From Isoetes taiwanensis (Eukaryota > Streptophyta > Lycopodiopsida > Isoetales > Isoetaceae), in assembly GCA_021234155.1 (NCBI GenBank), contig JAJEKV010000184.1, forward strand, positions 248,001 through 312,000: DNA of 64,000 nt. The letters run 5' to 3'. The position numbers were made by a program, and so were the translations under genes. The notes below the pieces were generated by a model that searched no databases, was not told the origin of the DNA, and saw nothing but the letters and a program-made list of their open reading frames with translations. Within the stretch, counting starts at the first letter, position 1. The number at the start of each line of letters is the position of its first letter. This document shows, in pieces, positions 24,431 through 34,796 of the stretch.

Positions 24431-26471
24431 TTTGTTCTGGAGGCTGGACAAAAAATCTAAATCCCCTAAGCAAGGACATAATTATAATTTAAAGTTCTAC
24501 AAATTACTACCAATAGTATTCTTAAATTAGACGATCGGAGGTGCATTGGTATCCATGATCCACAATATAATATATCAATGGAATACATTCAAGCAAAGAC
24601 ACAAATTTTGGTTGTTCATTCTATGATGACTCTTCATATAAATTATCTATTACAATGCACATACTATGCCACATATAAGGTAACAATGGAAATATATATT
24701 ACCAACTCTATATGAACACTCACGAACAACAACATATTTGGTGTTCTCTTATGTCACATGATCCTTACGATCGCATGGCGCACTAATGCTTGCATAGATT
24801 TACTGGTAAAATACTTTAGTATAAATCATTGTCCAAATTCTCATGCTATAAGGCAAATTAGCAAAATTAATAGTAGCCTATAATTTGTTGGTGCTCCACT
24901 GCCTGCAATGGAATATGGAATCTCTAGATTAATATTATAGAACAATTTTGTGAAGATAATCAGTATAGAAATCTAGGGCAACCTATCTACTTAAATTCAC
25001 AAAATGACCAAATTCTAGATTGATTTCGCAAGATGATTTTGCCCGTCCTAGCTACGCCATTTTTTTGTCTGCAAGCAATCCGTAGAATTCCTTCCTCCGC
25101 AAGTAAGCCCTATCCATTTAGTTGTTCCATCGCTCAATCAAACTACAAAAATGCGAGCTTCGACTATGGTGTTGCAGCTGGAGCAATGAAGATTTGCTGA
25201 CAGCAGGTTTGAATCACAACTACCGACGAGTTCTAACCTGCATAACTAGAGAATAACATCTTTGTCGACAAGCTATGACAAGCAGGTCCAAAAATCCATA
25301 TCTATGGCAAGCTATTGAGGGCAGTTGCTTGCAAGCTTAACAACCAAGCTTGATAGCTTCTTCAGCCTTCCTTTTTTTTTCCTTTAAAAAAAAAATCATC
25401 ATTCAATTCATTGGATGCTTACATTTACTTTAGCTTTAGGCGCAAGTAGATGTAGCAGCGCTAAATCAGTAGGATATGATCTTTGTCCATTTCTACCTCT
25501 AACCATTGTTTTCTTTCGTGGCCCAGAAACGAATTCCAAACGCAGAGATAGGCAAACAGACACTGCAATCTAAGTTGGATTGGCGTCCTTTGCCCGTGCT
25601 ATAGACCATTTTGGCCCGATTAGACATTGCCTCCATATCCATTGCCTCATCGTCAAAATTATTGAAGTTGTGTGCTTCACAAGGCTCTGCACGACCTACC
25701 CTCCTATATGGAGGTAAGGTTGGTCCACCTCCATACATATCCTAATAGCCTATGGTCCGGGGTAGGGTTGATCCACCTCCATACATATCCTATCAGCCTA
25801 TGGTTGCTTTTGACCTAGTGCAAATTTCATTCATATGCAGAGGTGTCTTTGGCCAACCTCCATATGGCATAACTTCTTTGTATATAAGCACATTCCTACC
25901 ATCAATTCCAATAATTCTCCCTTTACATGTTTTCGTCTCAATGGATATGTTACCTATCTTCCAGGTAATGTTTTGCAAAAGCTTACCCTCTAAAAGTAGG
26001 GATTAGCCCTAATCATAAGTCATTTAGCACTAATTGAAGTTAGAACTTAATCCTATTAAAATATGTCACCCCTTTTTTGATAAATATTTATGTATCACTT
26101 ACATAATATTGTGCGTCAAATATGGTAGAGAATTGAAGTCTTTTTCTTTAGTGCTATAATTTCTGTATCGCTTTTGCATTAATCAACTTGGTCAATTAGA
26201 TGTAGGAGTATGATAATGTTAAAGCCACATCGAGGAAAAAAATACACGAAGTTTTTTTTTTATTTCATGCTGGTTCAGACATGACCATGGTTGTTAAAAT
26301 AAGATGGTCGATTCAGTATCCTCGAAGTGAATTTGGTTGATGGAAGGCTATAAAGTCTATCAATATATCTCTAGGTACGAGGTAAGTTAATCATGCCTTA
26401 GAATTTATATTAGGCAAGACAAAGAGCATTAAATGAGATAATGTGAATTAATTGAAAAATAAATAGAAGCA
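24431..26471. other. Intergenic
   Basis: No gene supported. A segment with TCCACCTCCATACATATCCT is duplicated at about 25718-25743 and 25768-25795. Poly-T/poly-A runs at 25370-25400 form a weak hairpin. Downstream of the malectin-like gene I see no LRR, membrane or kinase exons on the minus strand. Confidence 0.45.
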
Positions 26472-27883
26472 TCAAAGTAAGTAAGGCGTACCTGAATTGT
26501 TTGGTCGTACGTCGGGATGTGCAGGTGGTGGTTGAGATGGACTTGGTGGTGGTTGAGGTGGAGTTGGAGTTGGATTTGGCGTTGGTGGAGTTGGCTCATC
26601 ATACTTGAATGTTTCTACTGCGTTGAAAATTGGAGGCAAAGTAGAGTTCTTTGTTGGAACCATGGAAATGGTCAAGGTAGCTGGCGATAGAACTTGACCA
26701 TACCCACCAAAGTCGAAGTAGGTCCAAACAGTAGTCCAATCGGCTGCATACCTGAGATTGACAACAGTGGATTGTACCTGACCATTGAGTTGAATATATA
26801 AAGTAAACATTCGCACATCTGTGGCAACATGAGTGCTCAACTCCATGAAGTAGAGATAAATAGCCAACTTAGATGAAAGTGTTCCCAAATTAAGAGTATA
26901 ATTTAAGGTCGAAACATTGAGCGCTTCAAAGGCTGTCATCATCACCTTTGGAGGTGGTTCGTTGGGCATGTCAGTGGTTGTTATGGTAAGATTAGTTGTT
27001 CTAGCAATAGCATTGGGTAGATGTCTGGCATCCAATTGCCATTTTCTGTCATACTGATCGTCAGGGTATCTGCATAAATCCACCTAATGATACTAAGAAG
27101 AGAAAAACGTTATGAATTCTATATACACTACTTGTAACTGAAAAAATTACAAAAGAATTAAGAAAGATTACCCAAGCCAGCCCTTGGAACTTGCACCAAG
27201 GCTAAGCCTATTTGCCACGTGCAAGAAAACGTCTCCTGCAACTTGAGTGTAGAATTCAGTAGGAAGGGTTCTTAGCGTGAGTGCGGAAATAAAAGGAACA
27301 TTTGTGACTACATCGTTGCTACTGAGGCAAAGACTAACGCTGCTGCTCTGGTTTGATGGGAAAACAAGACTCACATAGGCGGTATCATTAGCAGCAGGTA
27401 CCCGGTTTTTAAACAATTCATCGAACCACTGCCCTCCAGCGCCATCGAAAGTGAGATTAAAAGTTGGCCACCTGTTACGCCCATCGTAATTCCCATAGTA
27501 AAAGGATGCCCAGAAGAAATACTTGAGGTTTTTCCCAACTGGCAGGACGTAGCAGTTGTTGGTGTTGAGAGCTGGGAAATACTTGAGAGTGGTGAGCTCG
27601 TGGGAGATGTTGGTGCCAGAAACCACAGCATTAGATCCAGAATCAATATACGTTCCATCCGTTACCCACTGAATTTCTGTGGCCGGGTCTACATACGTCT
27701 GAAGTGCACCGGAATCAATGCTTAGAAACCCTGCGTAAACATTTTGTTAGATTCCATATGAGCCAGAAGTAGATAACTTAGAGTATGTAAGACTTAATAC
27801 TTATGGTGGCACTTGCCTTGCTGGGCCGAAACTGTGAGAGAGAAGATGAGGGATATCAGCAGCGTGTATGGCGTAATGGCCAT
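26472..27883 (-). CDS. Malectin-like domain secreted or receptor-type protein, left copy (3 exons)
   Basis: Exons 27817-27883, 27172-27730 and 26472-27069 join in frame to 407 residues. Exon 1 is a signal peptide (LLISLIFSLTVSA) ending at QQ. Exon 2 starts GFLSIDSGA and has WVTDGTYIDSGS, the usual opening of plant malectin-like ectodomains (cell-wall carbohydrate or peptide sensing). Exon 3 continues YPDDQYDRKW and MMTAFEALN, then a Pro-rich tail (TPNPTPTPPQPPPSPSQPPP). Intron 1 has a GC donor (AAG|GCAAGT). Intron 2 has GT-AG; the acceptor TTATGCAG at 27070 keeps frame, while the nearer one at 27084 would break it. The end is a read-through stop at 26472. An alternative donor at 26491 (TTCAG|GTACG) could lead to LRR/kinase exons as in malectin-LRR kinases, but none are seen. 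Contains many N-glycosylation sites. Confidence 0.8.
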
Positions 27884-29959
27884 ATTGTTGCACTAAAAAG
27901 AGCTCAAAAAGTTTACAAATGAACTAGAAATTTATAGTGGATAACACCTAACTAGTCTACAGGCTCCAGCAGGTGTAAGTTATTCCTTGGAATCAAGTCG
28001 ACGTGGTTTTGGAAGAAGAAATTTTCGCTTTGAAATTTTCCGAAAGAAAAAAGCTCCTGTTTGGGCAGGTGTGTTATTCCTTGGAATCAAGAATAGAATA
28101 CTATTTTGAACTAACAAATGAGTCACACACCTTAGCCACACTTTCATTAGGGGGGTGCCCACCTTTGGCCCTTGGTGCCCTACGATGGCCAAGGTCTTTA
28201 GTTTTATTATTTTCACCTTTACTAAAAAATAGGAAAGGTTTATGTCTACCGGACAAACATCATTAAAAAGTGCTCATCAAATTTCTTTTCACTACTTACA
28301 CGTGCCATTTGAACTGCATTTTTGCCCAGAATCACATATAGAACACCTTACTGGGGCATCAGGGGGCAGAAAAGGGGTTTACTTTAAAAGCATCTAGTTT
28401 TCCATTCAGGGCACCAAGCGATTTTTGAGTCTGTTAAGGAGGGCAATTCTCAAGGATTCCAATGAGGCATCATTTGCCCAATTTTGAGTACTGCAAAGTA
28501 TTTATCGGGCCATTTTGCTGTTAACTGGACCATTTGGTGGGCACAAATTTTGACATAACCCTATGTCCAAGCTAAATTTTGATTATGTCTTGGTTCTTCA
28601 AAATTTCCACACAACCCCACACTTAGCCCCACTTTGATTATGTCTTGGTTCTTCAAAATTTCTACACAACCCCACACTTAGCCCCACTTTGATTATATCT
28701 TGATTTCTACACAACCCCACACTTAGCCTCATATAGAAGCAACATTTTTTAGGTAATGACACATTGGTAGCATCCATTTCACGATATTTTGATTATGTCT
28801 TGATACTCCGTATATCGCATATTTTGATTATATCTTGGTTTTTCCAAGATTCGCATATAATAAACACCAAATTTTCGATATCTGTTTTGTCCAATTTTGG
28901 ATCTTCCAACTTTAAATTTCATATATTTTGATTTTGTCTTGGTTTTTCCAGATTTAGGATATTTTGATTTTGTCTTCGTTCTAGGATTAATGTGTTTACC
29001 ACTACACAAAAGGCCCAGACGAAAAAAGCGGATGAAAAAAACATGCAATGCCCATATCATGCAACATGCAACGTCCATCGCATTGGATTGCATCCAAAAC
29101 TAGACCTAGTATAGATCATTCAATTTTTTGTTGAGGCATTTAACATCATTTTACCTTGGTTAGGAGCATTGAAGTATTTGGATTGTTGGTAAATGCCACT
29201 GCGTCAACAAGGTTGATCTTACTGCTCGGAGTGCCTTACATTTAACGCCAACAGAACAACACACAATATCGAGATGAAAGATACGTCAAGTGCATTTGTA
29301 TTTGGGAGTTAGGATGGCATCATCTTTCACTTCTTTTACCCTTTTTTACTTTCTCTAATGGTAAAAAAAATTATCCAAAGCCTTTTTTACGGGCATTGAG
29401 ATTTCTACATATTTTTTGCTCACTTCCTCAACAACATTGTTAAGTCAACTAATTATATCACAGCCGATTTTTGTGATTGCCAATGGAAACTGAATTGGTC
29501 TGAATCAATGTTGGGTAAACTTTTTAAACCCTATCAGAAAATTTCTTAATATTTCATTAAATAGCCAGATATTTCGAGTTCTCAATCAGAGGTTTATACC
29601 CTTATACAGATATGAATAAAGATTCATCAAAACTTTTTGCAATCCGCTATTTGAATTAGAAATTCCTAGTTTCAACTGCAAAAAAACCTTCTCTACCTCG
29701 GAATTTACTCAACAATGGTCCGAATGAGCCCTGTTTGTTTCCATAATATTATCTTTTATAAGCAATTATCATTTATAAGTAGCTTATTTTGGCCATTTGA
29801 TTAACATTATTTCAAAGGGATAATTATTTTGAAGATGGTTCTGCAACCATTTTATTTGAAATTGTGGAAGTAAGTGAACATCATAATATTGAAAGTCAAC
29901 ACTTTACCCAACCTGTATTACAAGCTATTATATAATTGATATAAAGAAGAAGAGAATAT
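27884..29959. other. Spacer between malectin-like gene and kinase relic (left)
   Basis: Non-coding and matched by 36393-38177 in reverse. A roughly 60-bp unit (TTGATTATGTCTTGGTTC with ACAACCCCACACTTAGCC) is repeated three times at 28570-28735. The promoter of the malectin-like gene must lie at its right side, just above 27884. Confidence 0.5.
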
Positions 29960-30109
29960 TTATCTGCTTGGAGAAGGAGAAATTTCTCGATCATAGCTAT
30001 AGCTCATAAGAGATGTTGCAACATATGCCAAAGGCGAACATTTAAATGCAAAGCAAGACTTCAAATTTGCCTCCTGTGGAGCAGAAATAGCTGGGATGGG
30101 TATTCTTCC
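29960..30109 (-). pseudogene. C-terminal fragment of the receptor-like kinase (left arm)
   Basis: Fifty codons, GRIPIPAISAPQEANLKSCF through SPLAYVATSLMSYS to EISPSPSR and TAA, near-identical to the end of the kinase at 36243-36392. The kinase domain itself is missing because the duplication breakpoint is at 30109, so no active protein can come from it. It shows that the kinase and malectin-like genes were neighbours before duplication. Confidence 0.9.
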
Positions 30110-30424
30110 ATGCCATTTCATTGAGGTAATTCCTTTATTAATCTCTTTACTTTCCTAAATGCCATTGCAGTAATTCTTCTTTATTTATTTACAAGGAAAC
30201 ACATAACAAATCATATGAGTTGCATGTTGGTAGATGTTGTATATAGCATTTATCCTTAATGTTTGAAATTCCAGAAGATTTGTAGATAGCAATATAATGG
30301 TCATGTGCGTTCCTTGGGTCTGGAGAAACCCCTTTGTATATAACTTGCCATCCATGGAAACCCCTTTGTATACAGTCTCGTGCTCTCAAAGCTGGAATAC
30401 ACCTCGTTGTGAAAGTGGCCATGC
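30110..30424. other. Breakpoint flank
   Basis: Unique sequence next to the inverted-repeat breakpoint. The phrase GAAACCCCTTTGTATA occurs twice (about 30325 and 30357). Confidence 0.4.
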
Positions 30425-30575
30425 AATGTAAAGTTGGTGGGGGAAGGACCCACTTCAGCAATGTAAAGTGGTGGGGGCAGGACCCATCTGGGTGTGTTGT
30501 AAAGTGTCACATGTCCGATAGGACGCTGCCTTGTGGCGTGACGTTAAAATCTCTTCTTCTTCTTCTTCTTCTATA
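30425..30575 (+). mobile_element. SINE, 5'-truncated, with (TTC)n tail
   Basis: Shares its 3' body with the SINE at 33800-34008: CAATGTAAAGTGG, GGGGGCAGGACCC, GTCACATGTCC, GGCGTGACGTTAAAATC. Here it ends in about six TTC units. The tRNA-derived head is absent, and the CAATGTAAAG part is doubled. Confidence 0.7.
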
Positions 30576-30666
30576 CCAGTTTGATCCTAACTTACCCTAC
30601 CCTTAATTATAACTTACATTGAGTAGTTTATTCATCTATTGTACCCTCTAACTTATATTTACCTCA

Positions 30667-32520
30667 TTGCAAAATAAGAATAGAATAGAATATGATTTTA
30701 TCGTCCACGGAGACCAACTGGCCTATGGGACCCAAGTACAAAGAGAGAGCAGCAGGCGTATTACTACCAGGATTAAAAAACCCCCGCCCCGAAGGGTTTT
30801 TGGGGGAAAAACCTTAGTAGCAATAAGGATGCTGACATACTGCACAGTTATATACATAATTACAAGTACAGTTGAGGTTAATGTCGGACAGGGGGGCATA
30901 ACTGTGTCCGCGTATCCATTACCTCCTGGAGGTACGATCCCAACAAGCCTACAGAGGCCATGCTCAGTAGCTCATGCAAGGCCTGATGGGGCACAACTAA
31001 CCGAGCATACCGAGCCCGGATATGCTCAAATGCAGCGGACATGCACGAGGCGTGACTTTCATCCTCAATGGCGCCTTCGCTGACAAAGATTGACGGACTC
31101 GCCCTCACGCTGCTCCCGAATCCATCTCCCCGCCTCAATGCGAAGGTGGTGCACCCTGTGCAAATGGAAGCAATCACCACTGCTTTTTTTTCATGGGTAG
31201 ATGGGTGCACAGTGTAGTGGTGTGGGCCCCTCGTGAGCATGGGATTAACATGTTGTCGATAATTTGCCACCTTGACATGTGACAGGCCTTCAGATCCCAA
31301 AGCTTGGCCATGAAGCAAGCATCCAAGCACCGCCTTCAGGCTGCGTTCCTTCGGTGTATGCACTGGTCCACATCGTGGTGCCTCGCACATTCCATAACGA
31401 ACCACCGGGCTTGCTTGTCTTTCCAAAGCCAGCTTTGAGTCGCCAAGGGCCCATCGCCACGCCAAAGCAAGGTTGGGCAGTCGGGCTTCATCCATAGCCA
31501 CCACCTTCCGGAAGTAAATAATGTGACGCTCCAAAAGCAGCCCTCAGAATGGAAGGAAGCCTCTCCCCGAGCAAGATCTCGATATGGGGACCGTGGATTT
31601 CACTCCCGGCGCCCGGGGCCAAGAAGGCCTTCTCAGCCGCTCTAGATCGCTCCAAGTGGTGAGGGATATCACTAGCCCCACATACGCCCCATAGAGGAGG
31701 ACCGGTTCAACCAAGGCCCCGAACAAGTGTGCACGGTGACCCCATGCATATAGCTCTGCCTTCAGGATGTTGTTTTGCATTGCATGGGGCTTTCCAGCCG
31801 GCAAAGGACCGGTAACCCGATGGATGCATCCCGGTGTGTGGTAGTAGAAAACTCAATGCCCAAATACTTATAAGACCGAGCCACCTCCACTATCGCCCTT
31901 GGTAAGTGAATGAGGGAAGGCGTGGAGTTAGGGATGATGGGACCAGCAGCACCTTTGTCTTGCCAAGTTAACTCTCATGTCGGTGAATTGGCGAAGTGTC
32001 CAAAGCATCAAGTGGCGTTGCATGTCCCTTCAGGGGGTATATGCAGTAGGTCAACATCATCGCGATATATGAGTTGCCGAATTATGTGGTGCATCAATCA
32101 GCACCTCAGGTGCTCAGCTAGCCATTCTTCTAGCTGGTCAATGTACAAGCCGGAAGAGTCGGGGATAGAGGGCAGCCCCGGCGCACCCCAATGCTACTAA
32201 CAACGGGCTCCCCAAAGTGTGAGACGGCCGGAGCAAGCCTCGGATAGTCAGTATATAGCATTCGCAAGCAAGTCGACGTGGGGGTCCCTAGCTGTCTCAA
32301 TCTATCCCACAACTTATCCCGAGGCACTGTGTCAAAAGCCTTTGCGAAATCCACAAAGCAACAGTACAGATTCTGGCGTCGATTCCGGCTATCCTCTATG
32401 AGTGTTCGCAGAGTGAAGATATGGTCAATAGTAGAATGCCGGGGGCGGAAGCCTGCCTGTGTGAGAGCCCGCACTTCTCCAACATTAGTAGAAATAAGAG
32501 TTGAAGTCATATTAACAATA
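30667..32520 (-). mobile_element. LINE (non-LTR retrotransposon), 5'-truncated and decayed
   Basis: The best block (32130-32510, minus) is the reverse transcriptase fingers/palm: QAGFRPRHSTIDHIFTLRTL, LYCCFVDFAKAFDTVPRDKL, GVRRGCPLSP. It continues after frame changes through IYRDDVDLL (the YxDD box with Tyr-Arg in place of Tyr-Ala), then YLGIEFS near 31870 and C-terminal sequence to about 30880. The 3' part (30670-30850) holds a CCCCGAA/TTCGGGG-type hairpin and ends in TTCTATTCTATTC-type repeats. Relatives of the 3' part lie at 45105-46050, 49835-50800 and 54486-54540. The endonuclease domain is missing. Confidence 0.8.
32130..32510 (-). pseudogene. LINE reverse transcriptase fragment
   Basis: A 126-residue open block of RVT_1 type. 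It has the FVDFAKAFDTVPR motif (first catalytic Asp) and RRGCPLSPTL (motif before the YADD box). The frame breaks directly afterwards, so the YADD half lies in another frame (near 32070). It is therefore inactive. The wording is typical of LINEs whose RT contains CCFVDFxKAFDTV. Confidence 0.85.
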
Positions 32521-33795
32521 TTGACAAGCTGAACTTGATTTTGCCCTTAAGAACAAAGGTTTATGCAAATTTTATTTTGGATTTATAGTAAGCATAGGTA
32601 GATTAACTTACAAACAAATGCTTCATTGTAACAATACTTTTGTTAGAAGTAAGATGCCTGGGTCCCCCTTTCGTAACTATACGCCATATCCAAGCTCAAA
32701 ACGTAAATGGTCTCGTAGGTATATGTATGTTTTGAGACCCAAAAAACACCCTTCCCGCACACGCACCCCTTTTATATGGAATATATATGTGAAAAACTGC
32801 TTAAAGCATTATTTTGGATCTTTTCTTATCCTTGATCGACTATTTCATGAGTTGACTTTTCATTGGTTCATACTAGTTTTGTTTTAATCTTGTTATGGTT
32901 CTTATACTAATTCTTAATAAGGAATTGAGATAGTTTGTTGGGTTACATATATGCTGGCCTCAAGTTTCAGAAAAATTTACAAATATGTCATGTGGTGCAG
33001 CACATGTACTTTTCAGGTATTTTTTGGCCAGGTGTTTCTCAATGCAATTTAGATCAAAGTGAAGCACAGGAAGCTGACTTGCACGTGATATTTAGATCTG
33101 AGTTAGCCATAGAAGCTATGATATTGTGACTGGGTCATGGAAAATTTAATATACAAGCAAGACCAATTATTTCAAATGATTGAAGATTTGAAGCACTTTA
33201 AATTGCATTCTATGAATTTTACCTAATGCAAGCTTCCTGTGCATACTTAATGCTATTGATGTGGAAGCTGCTGAAGGTTTGAGGCACTCTGAATTACATT
33301 CTATCAAGGTTTCTGTGCATACTGATTCATTCAAAGTCTTCATATTTCTTTGCCTCTAAAAGGATCTCAATTCCTTAGAGCAGTTCATATCACTTGAATC
33401 TATGTGAGGAATGTAACTGTTGGGATGTTTTATTCAATTCCACAAAGGAATTTTGTTGCATATTTGTTTAGGAAAGCGTTATGGCTATGGATGATGTGTA
33501 TTTTGTTGATGTCTCTCATGATACATGTCTTTGATAAACTAAGTGCTTACACATATGCCAAATTTTCACAAAGAACTTGACTACGTCTTTAAGGTGCTAA
33601 TTGCGTTGTACAAAAAGTTGATTAGATATCATTTTTTTACTTTATTGCATGGTGAATATTTATTTACATGATCTTCTTTCATGCTAGTCATTCTAGAGCT
33701 AGATGTTAGGCAACTCCCGCTATGGCCCTTTTCCACTTATTGCAAATTATTTACAAACATGAAAGGCTTCCTATGCTTGATATACTTGATATTGC
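32521..33795. other. Intergenic
   Basis: AT-rich, no gene supported. Confidence 0.5.
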
Positions 33796-33799
33796 GTCT

Positions 33800-34008
33800 G
33801 GACATTTAGTCTAGTGGTAATACACTAGGTCTAGCAACTATAAGTCTCGAGTTCGAGACTGCCCAGAATCGCACTCTGAACTGTTGGGTGTCAAAATCCA
33901 CAGACGCAATGTAAAGTGGTTGGGGGCAGGGCCCAACCAAGCAATGTAGTGTGGTGTGTGGTCACATGTCCAGTTGGATGCTGCCTAGTGGCGTGACGTT
34001 AAAATACT
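33800..34008 (+). mobile_element. tRNA-derived SINE, full-length-looking
   Basis: The head has an A-box-like TTAGTCTAGTGGTAATAC (about 33806) and a B-box GAGTTCGAGAC (about 33849) at tRNA spacing. The body then gives CAATGTAAAGTGGTTGGGGG and the 3' end GGCGTGACGTTAAAAT. The 3' body is shared with 30425-30575, and its last bases with 59568-59605, so at least three copies of one family lie in the window. Confidence 0.7.
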
Positions 34009-34796
34009 ATCTATCCTATAACTTATAATTGTCTTTGTAACCAATGTTGTAGTAACATGCTATTCAAGAAAAAAAAGATATTTGCACCCTTATTCTAACA
34101 ACAAACGCAAATCATTTACGAACAGAAAGGGGTTCCTATGCTTCCATATTACGAAGCGTCAAACCATTTATTTTGTAGATGACTTTCTAACAAATATTGT
34201 AACAACATGCTCTTCAAGTTGTTTTCTAAAGCCCTGTATCATCGCGCATTTGTTACTAGTTTTATATAGACCATTATTTTGTTTATAGAATAGAATAAAT
34301 GTTGTTGTCAAAAGGCACGATGCCCTAGAGACAAACTAGGGAATGAAACCTAGTGCAATGTACATTCATCAATGCCAAAGGCCAAATGGCGGAACCAAGA
34401 ACTTTCAAGATTTGCAAAAAATATTCATGGTTTGACACAATTCATAGAAAAAGAATGTATGCATGCAACATGGATGATTTCATAAAGCCATTAGAACACA
34501 CAATCTAATGGTAGTTTCATAACCTAATGGTAGTTTCATTTAAATAAGTACGACAAGTATAAAATATCTTTACATGTTCACCTAGTTGCACTTTCAACAA
34601 AATACGTGCTAAGTATATAACATACGTACCCTACCTTATTTTTTACTCAAGCCTGCGCTGCTAGGTGTTTTTTTTTTTCTTCTCTCTCTCTCTAAAGCAC
34701 GATTCCTGGGGCCACCTTACAGATACACGTCTCCAGCCTTCAGTTTTTGGGAACAAGTCCTCCTTCCTCAAGTCCTCCTTCCTGAAGCAAAGCAAA
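34009..34796. promoter_or_regulatory. Upstream region of the receptor-like kinase
   Basis: Intergenic and 5' leader. A CT-rich stretch (34668-34692) lies just upstream of the kinase start, as in many plant 5' leaders. The frame is open to 34665, but the upstream part reads as leader, not protein. Confidence 0.4.

Larger units (their letters stand above)
26472..30109 (-). repeat. Left arm of the kinase/malectin inverted duplication
   Basis: Reverse-complement counterpart of 36243-44703 minus the gypsy insert. It includes the malectin-like gene, the 2-kb spacer and the last part of the receptor kinase. The outer edge of homology inside the kinase is at the codons for GRIPIP (30109 left, 36243 right). 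Confidence 0.85.

Noticed and set aside
34665-34796. Longer kinase N-terminus from ATG 34665
   Set aside because: The added 44 residues come from a CT-rich leader and would bury the signal peptide; ATG 34797 fits the family.
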